From AP-15 sp963703665 (GTDB taxonomy: Bacteria; Pseudomonadota; Alphaproteobacteria; ATCC43930; CGMCC-115725), in assembly GCA_963703665.1 (NCBI GenBank), contig CAVPFB010000003.1, positions 310,001-374,000 on the forward strand: DNA of 64,000 bases, written 5' to 3'. A program made the translations under genes and the position numbers. The notes beneath the pieces are model-generated. The model was not told the DNA's origin. It did not search any database and saw nothing but the letters and a program-made list of their open reading frames with translations. Shown in pieces: positions 57,589 to 64,000 of this stretch. Every line of letters starts with the position of its first letter. Position 1 is the stretch's first letter.

Positions 57589-58899
57589 GTGACCGCCAGC
57601 TCCGGCGCCTGCGTCGGCGCGCCGGTCGTCCCGGATGCGGCGCAGGTCGACGAGATCGCCCATCTGTCGCTGCTGGTCGGCCGCCTGCTGCTGCTGAACG
57701 GGGCCGACACCGCGCAGGTCGAGATGGCGGTCGCCCGCTTCGCAGCGGGGTTCGGCTGCGAGGCGCATCTGATGGTCAGCTACGAGGCGCTGTTGCTGAC
57801 GATCGTCGCCGGCGACCATTTTCGCACCAAGATCGGCTCCCGGGTGCCGGCGATGAACGTCGGCATGACGGCTGTCGGAGCGGTCAACCGCGTCGTCGAC
57901 GATGTCGGACGCGGCCGGTGCGGGTTGGCGGAGGCGCGGTCGGCGCTCGACGCGGTCGAGCATCGGCCGCCCGAATACGGACGGTGGCTCGTCGTCGTCG
58001 CGCTCGCCCTGACCGCCGCCAGCCTCAGCCGCCTGTTCGGCGGGGACTGGCCGACCTTCGCGGCGACATGGCTGGCGGGTGCTGCCGGGACATGGCTGCG
58101 CCTGGAGCTGGGCAGACGCCAGTTCAACCCGATCGTCATCCCGTTCGCCGCTGCCTGCCTCAGCGGCGTCATCGGCGGCGGCGCGGTGCTGGTGGGGGCG
58201 ACCGCCACGCCGTCACTGTGCCTGGTGGCGCCCGGCATGATCATCGTGCCCGGAGTGCCGCTGATCAACGGCGTCGAGGACATGATCCGCAACCACATGA
58301 CCCTCGGCATCGGACGCCTCGGCTTCGCGTTCCTGGTCACCACGGCGATCGCGCTCGGCCTCTTCGTCGCGACCGTAGCAACCGGCGTCACGATCCCGGT
58401 CGCGGAGCCGACCCGGGCGATCGCGATCCCGCAGGATGCGCTGTTCTCGGCATTGGCGGCGCTCGGCTACGCCTTTTTGTTCAACGTGCCGGCGCGCATC
58501 GCCTGGGCCTGCGTGCTGTGCGGCGTCGCCAGCCATACCACGCGGACGCTGTGCCTCCATCTGGGCATCGACATCATCGCCGGCACTCTGATCGGCGCGC
58601 TGATCGCGGGGTTCCTGGCGCAGGGCTTCGCCCGGTATTTCGCGGCGCCGGCCGCGGCGTTCGCCTTTCCCGGAGTCGTCGCCATGGTGCCCGGCGCCTA
58701 CGCCTTCCGCGCCGTGCTCGGCGGCTTGCAGATCGCGCACGGTTCGGCCGCCGCACCGCTGCCGGCGGAAACGCTCGGCTTGACCATCACCGTCGCGCTG
58801 ATGGTCGCGGCGATCGCAATCGGCATCGCCGCCCCGGCGCTGCTGGTCGTGTCATCACGCGCCCCCCAGGCGATCACTTTCCCGTGCGGCCGGGGCTGA
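57589..58899 (+). CDS. ThrE-family threonine/serine exporter
   Basis: A 436-residue membrane protein combining the N-terminal DUF1212/ThrE domain and the C-terminal ThrE_2 domain. Seen: LLLNGADTAQVEMAVARFAA, FRTKIGSRVPAMN, about ten hydrophobic segments, and VAPGMIIVPGVPLINGVEDM in the first membrane half. Start taken at GTG 57589, close behind fumC. The family exports threonine and serine; the exact substrate is inferred. Confidence 0.82.
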   Translation: MTASSGACVGAPVVPDAAQVDEIAHLSLLVGRLLLLNGADTAQVEMAVARFAAGFGCEAHLMVSYEALLLTIVAGDHFRTKIGSRVPAMNVGMTAVGAVNRVVDDVGRGRCGLAEARSALDAVEHRPPEYGRWLVVVALALTAASLSRLFGGDWPTFAATWLAGAAGTWLRLELGRRQFNPIVIPFAAACLSGVIGGGAVLVGATATPSLCLVAPGMIIVPGVPLINGVEDMIRNHMTLGIGRLGFAFLVTTAIALGLFVATVATGVTIPVAEPTRAIAIPQDALFSALAALGYAFLFNVPARIAWACVLCGVASHTTRTLCLHLGIDIIAGTLIGALIAGFLAQGFARYFAAPAAAFAFPGVVAMVPGAYAFRAVLGGLQIAHGSAAAPLPAETLGLTITVALMVAAIAIGIAAPALLVVSSRAPQAITFPCGRG

Positions 58900-58987
58900 A
58901 CCAGAATATTCGAATGATCCGCTCCGAGCGGTCGCCGATTTGCCTCGAAGCTTCCGGACGGTGTCAGAGCCTCTGCTTGGCAGCATT

Positions 58988-59320
58988 TCAATCCGCCAAC
59001 CCCATGACCAACGCCAGCGCCACGTTGAGCCGAGTCACATCCTCGGTGCGCAGACGCCCGATCCGCTGGGCGATCCGTTCCCGTCGAATCGTGGCCGGTT
59101 TGTCGGCCATTACCTGAGATCGAACCCGCAGTCCGGTTTCCGACCCGGGCTCGATCGTGATACGGAAATCCGCCTCTGCCAACTCGGAGGTCATCTGGCA
59201 GATCACGACCGAGGCATGGCTGTCCGGGAGGACATCCGATTGCACGATGACTGCGGGCCGCGGTTTCCCGTAATCGCCGGGCGCAGCGACGATCACAACG
59301 TCACCGCGTCCCGTCGGCAT
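58988..59320 (-). CDS. MazF/PemK-type endoribonuclease toxin
   Basis: A 110-residue mRNA interferase. Seen: GDVVIVAAPGDYGKPRPAVIV with the conserved GDYGKPRP loop, VVICQMTSEL, and ADKPATIRRERIAQRIGRL. It overlaps the antitoxin gene by 20 bases. Full-length and intact, in contrast to the relic at 55794-56001. Confidence 0.88.
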   Translation of the reverse strand: MPTGRGDVVIVAAPGDYGKPRPAVIVQSDVLPDSHASVVICQMTSELAEADFRITIEPGSETGLRVRSQVMADKPATIRRERIAQRIGRLRTEDVTRLNVALALVMGLAD

Positions 59321-59513
59321 CGAATTCGGATACCGTTTCGATCCACCGGAGTGCGTCTCGCTCGCTATCCGGGCTCAGCCGTGCAACCTGCGCCGCAATC
59401 CGGTTGCGCACGGCTCTCGAGCGGGGGTCGGGCACCACCAGACGCAATTCACGCAAGCCTTGCCTGCGCCGCCGTTGCCGCATCAATCTCATCCGTTCGG
59501 CAGCCTCTGCCAT
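59301..59513 (-). CDS. MazE-family antitoxin (DUF3018-like)
   Basis: A 70-residue antitoxin from ATG 59513. Seen: MRLMRQRRRRQGLRELRLVV followed by PDPRSRAVRNRIAAQVARLS, matching the DUF3018 MazE family, and an acidic C-terminal tail (ETVSEFDADGTR) that would occupy the toxin's RNA groove. Binds the 14-bp palindrome upstream in all likelihood. Confidence 0.8.
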   Translation of the reverse strand: MAEAAERMRLMRQRRRRQGLRELRLVVPDPRSRAVRNRIAAQVARLSPDSERDALRWIETVSEFDADGTR

Positions 59514-59545
59514 CGCGCCCCTCCACAATGCGCAAGAATGTAGAA

Positions 59546-59559
59546 CGTAACGCGTTACG
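59546..59559. promoter_or_regulatory. 14-bp palindrome upstream of mazEF
   Basis: CGTAACGCGTTACG is a perfect palindrome 33 bases upstream of the mazE start on the minus strand. Antitoxins of the MazE group repress their own operon at such sites. It lies between hisD-like (minus, ends 59590) and mazE. Confidence 0.55.
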
Positions 59560-59589
59560 ATATGGACGGCAAGTAGGTGCCTGCTCGGC

Positions 59590-60882
59590 TTATTCCGCCG
59601 CGTTTTTGCGGCGGTAGCGACGGACGCGCAGATCGGCCTGCTCCTTGTGGCCCCAAAAGCGCTCGATCGCGCACAGCCGGCTGCAGTATTCGCCGACCAT
59701 CGCGCTCGCCTCGGGAGTTTTGACCTCTTGATAGGTGCAGGTCTTCAGGAACTTGCCGACCCAGAGGCCGCCGGTGTAGCGTGCCGCCCCCTTGGTCGGG
59801 AGCGTGTGGTTGGTGCCGATTACCTTGTCGCCATAGGCGACGTTGGTCTGCGGGCCGAGAAACAGGGCGCCGTAATTCTTGAGGCGATCGAGCCAGGCCC
59901 GCGGCTCGCGGGTCAAGACTTCGACATGCTCGGCGGCGATGCGATCGGCGTCGGCCATCATCTCGCCATCGTCCTCGCAGAGGATGACCTCGCCATAGTC
60001 GCGCCAGGCGACCCCGGCGATGTCGGCGGTGCGCAATACCGTCAGTTGCCGCTCGATTTCGGCCAGCGTGGCGTGGGCGAGCTTTTCGGACGTGGTCAGC
60101 AGGATCGCCGGCGACGTGGGCCCATGCTCGGCTTGGCCCAGCAAATCGGTCGCGCACATCTCGGCGTCGGCGGTGTCGTCGGCGATGACCAGGATCTCGG
60201 TCGGGCCGGCGAACAGATCGATGCCGACCTTGCCGTAGAGCTGGCGCTTCGCTTCGGCGACATAGGCGTTGCCGGGGCCGACCAGCATGTCGACCGGCCT
60301 GAAGGTTTGGGTGCCGAGCGCCATCGCCGCCACCGCCTGGACGCCGCCCAGCACGTGGATCTCGTCGGCGCCGCCCAGATGCATCGCTGCGATCGTCTCG
60401 GGATGCGGGCCGCCCTGGTTCGGCGGGGTGCAGGCGGTAATGTGCCCGACCCCGGCCACTTTCGCGGTGACGATCGACATATGCGCCGAAGCGACCATCG
60501 GGTACCGTCCGCCCGGCACATAGCAGCCGACCCGGGCGACCGGGATGTGGCGATGGCCGAGCACCACACCCGGCAGGGTCTCGACCTCGACATCCTTCAA
60601 CGACGCGCGCTGGATCTCGGCGAAGTTGCGGATCTGTGCCTGCGCGAATTTGACGTCGGCGATGGTCTGCGGCGACACTTTGGCGACGAGAGCGGCGATC
60701 TCGTCGTCCGACAACCGAAAGCTCGGCGGCGACCATTTGTCGAATTTCTCCGACAATTCGCGCACCGCCTCGTCGCCGCGAGCGCGCACATCGGCGATGA
60801 TGCCTTCAACGGCGCCTCGGATTTTGGCGTCGCTTTCGTCTTGGGTCCCGGCCAGCGCCGCGGATTTGATATGGCGAGGCAT
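59590..60882 (-). CDS. Histidinol dehydrogenase-family protein, HpsN-like
   Basis: A 430-residue zinc/NAD alcohol dehydrogenase of the HisD family. Seen: YVPGGRYPMVASAHMSIVTAK... split here as CYVPGGRYPM, ACTPPNQGG, AYVAEAKRQLYGKVGID, AGPTEILVIADDTA, LLGQAEHGPTSPAILLTTSE, GTNHTLPTKGAARYTGGL and KTCTYQEV. The HGPTSP and GTNHTLPT motifs fit sulfopropanediol dehydrogenase (HpsN) better than biosynthetic HisD. Start 60882 has a GGAGGA site; an ATG at 60894 is less suitable. No his operon is nearby. Possible role in 2,3-dihydroxypropane-1-sulfonate use is inference. Confidence 0.72.
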   Translation of the reverse strand: MPRHIKSAALAGTQDESDAKIRGAVEGIIADVRARGDEAVRELSEKFDKWSPPSFRLSDDEIAALVAKVSPQTIADVKFAQAQIRNFAEIQRASLKDVEVETLPGVVLGHRHIPVARVGCYVPGGRYPMVASAHMSIVTAKVAGVGHITACTPPNQGGPHPETIAAMHLGGADEIHVLGGVQAVAAMALGTQTFRPVDMLVGPGNAYVAEAKRQLYGKVGIDLFAGPTEILVIADDTADAEMCATDLLGQAEHGPTSPAILLTTSEKLAHATLAEIERQLTVLRTADIAGVAWRDYGEVILCEDDGEMMADADRIAAEHVEVLTREPRAWLDRLKNYGALFLGPQTNVAYGDKVIGTNHTLPTKGAARYTGGLWVGKFLKTCTYQEVKTPEASAMVGEYCSRLCAIERFWGHKEQADLRVRRYRRKNAAE

Positions 60883-61347
60883 CAGATCCTCCATTCCTGT
60901 TTGTGCCTGTTATTTGCAGGAAATCAACGGGCGGCCCAGCGCGTACTTTTCTGACGCGTTCCGTCGCGCGATCAAGCGAACGATACGAGACAATTTTGGC
61001 GACCTTGCGGACGAGAATCCGAAATTGGCTCGCAGCGGCCGTCGATCACCCGGGAGAACGACCGGCCGCTGATGCCCCAATCTGGACCAGGTTCCGCTGC
61101 CCTGCGCTTCTCAACCCGCCTTCGAGCGGCGAGTCACCTTCCGCTATGAACCTGCCCCCCGGTATTGTATGTTGCCTCCGTCGCCACGGGATAGCTCAGC
61201 TGTCACAGGCCGCGGCTGGCGATGGGGGGAGGGATTTTTCTCTTTCGCCGGTCATCGTCGCGTCATACTGCCCCGAGCCTGTAAACCGTGTTCTGCTTTT
61301 GGGGCGGAGGCGGCGGGCGCTTGTGATTTTGATGAGGAGAGAACGGA
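60883..61347. other. Gene-free region
   Basis: About 465 bases between the divergent HisD-like gene and the VOC gene. A GGGATAGCTCAGCTG string near 61190 resembles a tRNA 5' end, but no acceptor partner, anticodon arm or T-loop follows. No credible gene is seen. Promoters of both flanking genes must lie here; GAGGAGAG precedes the VOC start. Confidence 0.5.
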
Positions 61348-61725
61348 ATGTTCAGCCATGTTATGGTCGGGAGCAACGACATCGCCCGGTCGAAGAAATT
61401 CTATGATGCCCTGTTTGTCGCGATGGGCGCTCAGCCCGGCGTCGAGGATGCCAGAGGCCGGCTGAGTTATACGCACAATGGCGGGCGTTTCATGGTATCG
61501 AAGCCGATAGATGGCAAGCCGGCCAACCACGCCAACGGCGGCACGATCGGCTTCACGATGAGCGATGCCAAACAGGCCGAGGCATGGCACAAGGCCGGCG
61601 TCGCGAATGGCGGCACGTCGATCGAAGATCCGCCCGGGCAGCGCCAAGGGGGCGCGTACCTCGCTTACCTTCGCGATCCCGACGGCAACAAGCTGGTCGG
61701 GCTTTATCGGGCGCCGGCAGCCTGA
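61348..61725 (+). CDS. VOC (glyoxalase/bleomycin-resistance) family protein
   Basis: A 125-residue metal-binding protein of the vicinal-oxygen-chelate fold. Seen: MFSHVMVGSNDIARSKKFYD, GGTIGFTMSDAKQAEAWHKA and the C-terminal LAYLRDPDGNKLVGLY with the metal-binding Glu position replaced by Lys-Leu. Preceded by GAGAGA. Substrate unknown; many relatives are glyoxalase-like or lactoylglutathione lyase-like. Confidence 0.82.
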   Translation: MFSHVMVGSNDIARSKKFYDALFVAMGAQPGVEDARGRLSYTHNGGRFMVSKPIDGKPANHANGGTIGFTMSDAKQAEAWHKAGVANGGTSIEDPPGQRQGGAYLAYLRDPDGNKLVGLYRAPAA

Positions 61726-61753
61726 ATTATCGTACGGCAAAACCGAGGCGGAC

Positions 61754-61774
61754 GGGCCGCCCTTTCAGGGCGGT
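61754..61774. terminator. GC-rich hairpin, likely terminator
   Basis: GGGCCGCCCT pairs with AGGGCGGTCC (one G-T) around TTC, between the convergent VOC (plus) and secreted-protein (minus) genes. A short T/C-rich run follows. Position and stem fit a shared terminator. Confidence 0.5.
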
Positions 61775-61824
61775 CCTCCCTTGCGAAAGATCTTGGCTCG
61801 GTCCAATTGGCCATGCTTCCTATG

Positions 61825-62562
61825 TCATTGTGCGTTGATCCAGTTTTCTGATCCCGTCAATTTAACCGACACATTCGAAAAGAAAATCCGCACGGGCTTT
61901 CCGTCCGCCGTCCCGCGGTGCTCGGTCGAGACAAGGAGCGGGCCGGCCTTCTTGTAGCCCGTCCACGTCGCGATCACCAATCTGGGCTTCGCGGTTCCGC
62001 CCCGGCGGTAGACCATCTCTTCGACTCGTTTGTCGGCGCCAACATAGAGTTCCCACGTGTCGCCGGGCGCGTAGCCGCCCTGCGCAGGGTATTTCATCAC
62101 GACCCGTTCTGCGGAACCGTTCCCCAAGGGCAGTTTGTGCATGCCCTGGTCGGTCACCGTCGCGCTGCGGTCCCACACGACATGGAACGGCAGGAGCAAC
62201 CAATACTGGTCATTGACGAAGGCCGGATCGATTTGGTTCTTGATGGCATCGCTTTCGCGGCCGAGCTGCGAGCGCTGATAGGTAGCCTTCACCGATTTGC
62301 CCGCTTTATCTTTCCCCTGGTAGGAAACCGTGTCGGTCTTTGGGTTCCATTCCCACGTGCGAGAGAGTGTGACACCAGGAAGCTCCGCATTGAAGGTGTA
62401 GCGGATTCCCTCGATTTGCCCGAACGAATCGAGGCCGTAGGTCTTGGCCATCTGTTCGGCAATCGGTGGGCGCTGCTGCGCCCCCGCCGTCGCAGAGAGG
62501 ATCAACAGCAGCATGCTGACGGCTGAAAGCCGGATCACATCGAGTTGGCCCAAATTTGTCAT
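61825..62562 (-). CDS. Secreted protein of unknown function
   Basis: A 245-residue protein with an N-terminal signal peptide (LSAVSMLLLILSATAGAQQ). The mature part reads IEGIRYTFNAELPGVTLSRT, WEWNPKTDTVSYQGKDKAGK, GYAPGDTWELYVGADKRVEE and IATWTGYKKAGPLL, a pattern of conserved exported alphaproteobacterial proteins, possibly a DUF6503-like lipocalin or beta-sandwich fold. Function unknown. Convergent with the VOC gene. Confidence 0.7.
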   Translation of the reverse strand: MTNLGQLDVIRLSAVSMLLLILSATAGAQQRPPIAEQMAKTYGLDSFGQIEGIRYTFNAELPGVTLSRTWEWNPKTDTVSYQGKDKAGKSVKATYQRSQLGRESDAIKNQIDPAFVNDQYWLLLPFHVVWDRSATVTDQGMHKLPLGNGSAERVVMKYPAQGGYAPGDTWELYVGADKRVEEMVYRRGGTAKPRLVIATWTGYKKAGPLLVSTEHRGTADGKPVRIFFSNVSVKLTGSENWINAQ

Positions 62563-62648
62563 CAGCCCCTCCTCGGTGAACGGATGGTGTGTGGATCAGA
62601 CCCACGAGCGTCGGGATTGAGTTTAGAGCGTTGCCCGAACAGATTGAA

Positions 62649-62790
62649 CCGTCATTCCCGTGAAAGCGGGAACCCAGGGGCAAGCGACTATGCGGTTGCC
62701 CCCTGTTCAGGCCAGAGCCTGCCCCTGGCCCGAGCAGGGGGGCAGGGGCAGGCTCTGGACCCCCGCTGCGCGGGGGCGACGGACTGGTGG
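62649..62790. repeat. Dispersed repeat and strong hairpin
   Basis: Begins CGTCATTCCCGTGAAAGCGG, a usual repeat end. Inside, CCAGAGCCTGCCCCTG (62712-62727) pairs perfectly with CAGGGGCAGGCTCTGG (62743-62758), a 16-bp stem, followed by a CCCCGC/GCGGGG hairpin. A compact palindromic element, maybe a transcript stop for the minus-strand genes to the right. Confidence 0.65.
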
Positions 62791-62859
62791 TGCGACTTGA
62801 TCGGCTCCCGCTCTAATGAGCACCGCCCTCGGGCGAACTTCAAATCCACCGCACCGGGC

Positions 62860-63069
62860 TCAGCAGTTTTGGAGCCGATGCGCAGCCAAACCGCGCCGCC
62901 CTCCAAAACCTCGGTGCTCGCCAAGGTCATTGAGCGGATCGGCGCTGCGATGCCGGCGTCCTTGTCGCCGGAGTTGAAGATGCTCGACGCGCCCTTTGCG
63001 CCATCGCATGTCCGCGGGAATTTCGAGTCGGCGGAACGCCTCGTCACGGGGCCGTGCGAAAATCTTCAT
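62860..63069 (-). CDS. Possible small protein downstream of the amidohydrolase
   Basis: A 69-residue frame starting MKIFARPRDEAFRRLEIPAD, 28 bases after the amidohydrolase stop, with AGGGGA upstream. Two frames overlap here and one may be completed only by an indel (the other reads SSIFNSGDKDAGIAAPIRSM). No domain recognised. Low support. Confidence 0.3.
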   Translation of the reverse strand: MKIFARPRDEAFRRLEIPADMRWRKGRVEHLQLRRQGRRHRSADPLNDLGEHRGFGGRRGLAAHRLQNC

Positions 63070-63096
63070 ATTTGCGTCCCCTGCCGATAGAACCGC

Positions 63097-63909
63097 TCAG
63101 CCGGGGAGGGGCCAGCCGACCCAGTTGCACAGGGCTTCGCCCATGACGAGATCGAGGTCGCGGCCCTTCAGCCACGGCAATTCCTCGGTGAACACGCTCA
63201 CGCATTGCCGCCAGGAGCAGGGCATCCGGGTGATGTCGGTGCCCCAGAACATGCGATCCGGGCCGAACGAGTCGAAGCAGCGGTGCAGCTGCTGGTGAAA
63301 GCTGCGGAACGGATACGCGTCCTCGGCGTAGCCCGCTTGACCGGTCGCCTTGACCGCGACGTTCGGGTATTTGGCGAGCGCCAGCAGCTCAGGCTGGAAG
63401 CGATAGGCTGCCTCGCCTTTGCTGCCTGGCGGCACGGCCATGTGATCGACGATCAGTTTGAGCCCCGGGTGACGCCCGGCGATCTCGCCGACCGTCGGCA
63501 GGAACAGCGCGGCGGCGAGCGCCACCGGCACTTGGGCGCGCTCGGCCGCGGGCCACAGCCAGTCGAGCGTTCCGTCGGTCATCCACTCGCGCTTGTGCCG
63601 CTCGTTGAAATAGAAGCGCAGCCCGACCATCCCCGGCCGCTCTTTCCAATGCGCAACGAGGTCGCGGCCGTTCGGGTCGTCGAGATAGAACCAGCCCATG
63701 ATGCGGAAGCGGTCGGGGTATTGCCGCACCGCTTCGACGGCCAATTCGTTCGAGTCGGGGTCCCAAAGCACCGGGTGGATCAGCGCGCGGTCGACGCCGG
63801 CTTGATCCATGGCGGCGATCGCCTGCGCCGCGGAGTACGGCTCCTGACGATGCGGCGGGGACGGCGTGCCCTTTTCCCAGAGATGGATCTGGCCATCGAC
63901 GATCAGCAT
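63097..63909 (-). CDS. Amidohydrolase 2 family protein
   Basis: A 270-residue TIM-barrel metal hydrolase of the ACMSD/amidohydrolase 2 group. Seen: VDGQIHLWEKGTPS with a QxH in place of HxH at the start, AMDQAGVDRALIHP, GLRFYFNERHKREW, HPGLKLIVDHMAVP and FWGTDITRMP, with its late Asp. Such proteins hydrolyse lactones or decarboxylate aromatic acids. Start ATG 63909. The right window edge lies 91 bases away. Confidence 0.82.
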   Translation of the reverse strand: MLIVDGQIHLWEKGTPSPPHRQEPYSAAQAIAAMDQAGVDRALIHPVLWDPDSNELAVEAVRQYPDRFRIMGWFYLDDPNGRDLVAHWKERPGMVGLRFYFNERHKREWMTDGTLDWLWPAAERAQVPVALAAALFLPTVGEIAGRHPGLKLIVDHMAVPPGSKGEAAYRFQPELLALAKYPNVAVKATGQAGYAEDAYPFRSFHQQLHRCFDSFGPDRMFWGTDITRMPCSWRQCVSVFTEELPWLKGRDLDLVMGEALCNWVGWPLPG

Positions 63910-64000
63910 CTGGCGTATCCTTTTGATCCGAAGATATTCAGCTGTTCCAGAATACGCCGATCGCCGAATCCGCTGATAGCGCCCAAAGCAGTTGCAGATA

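Noticed and set aside
61185..61260. tRNA gene suggested by GGGATAGCTCAGCTG
   Set aside because: No matching acceptor end, anticodon arm or TTCRA loop follows within 90 bases.

Overview
The window reads as one high-GC (roughly two-thirds G+C) chromosome segment of an alphaproteobacterium. This is inferred from a uvrC-pgsA-(mobB-moeA)-moaD-moaE block, a phasin, a proC/YbjN/UbiK group, a histidine kinase with tandem GAF domains of the type common in Bradyrhizobium- and Rhodospirillales-like genomes, and dispersed palindromic repeats. I see no rRNA, tRNA, CRISPR array, prophage or intact insertion sequence.

Layout. 0-5.3 kb: a partial FAD monooxygenase, a ThuA-like protein, a Rieske protein, lepA and a Phd/PIN toxin-antitoxin pair. 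5.4-10.5 kb: a giant hybrid histidine kinase with seven tandem GAF domains, a PAS domain and a kinase core. 10.6-20.1 kb: uvrB, an SDR, uvrC, pgsA, mobB, moeA, moaD, moaE and a methyltransferase. 20.3-29 kb: a branched-chain aminotransferase, MarR, an OmpR/EnvZ-like pair, phasin, TetR, proC, YbjN, UbiK, a damaged HAD phosphatase, a DUF1640 coiled-coil protein and tag. 29-32 kb: an IS256 relic, an SDR and an ECF sigma/ZAS anti-sigma pair. 31.8-40.2 kb: an MdtABC-like efflux operon ending in its own MarR gene, with a 15-bp palindrome at its promoter. 40.4-52.7 kb: a family-4 uracil-DNA glycosylase, moaB, an acyl-CoA dehydrogenase, a tryptophan-rich DUF6600-type envelope protein, threonine synthase with a coupled small gene, tupA-tupB, an MBL-fold protein, a cupin, an epimerase and an amidohydrolase. 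52.7-64 kb: a second DUF1640 protein, hisC, an ArsR/SRPBCC pair, gene relics, fumC, a ThrE-like exporter, MazEF, a HisD/HpsN-like dehydrogenase, a VOC protein, a secreted protein and an amidohydrolase.

Two functional threads link distant genes. One is molybdenum/tungsten use: mobB, moeA, moaD, moaE, moaB and tupAB. The other is DNA repair: uvrB, uvrC, tag and the uracil-DNA glycosylase.

The most conspicuous feature is a set of more than 40 single-base indels that break otherwise well-conserved genes. They are mostly +1 insertions, often turning CTG into CTTG. They are dense in 2.7-20.3 kb, occur again at about 27-28.5, 45.5-48.8 and 55.3-56 kb, and are absent from the long genes at 29.5-45 kb and 56-64 kb. 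Because pgsA and lepA are affected while the frame is otherwise preserved, I read most of them as assembly or base-calling errors rather than decay, but the clustering and context bias are real in this sequence. I did not find a clearly new system. The best candidates for novelty are a palindromic element translated in frame inside uvrC, three neighbouring genes carrying 15-bp tandem repeats, and a 54-residue gene coupled to threonine synthase.
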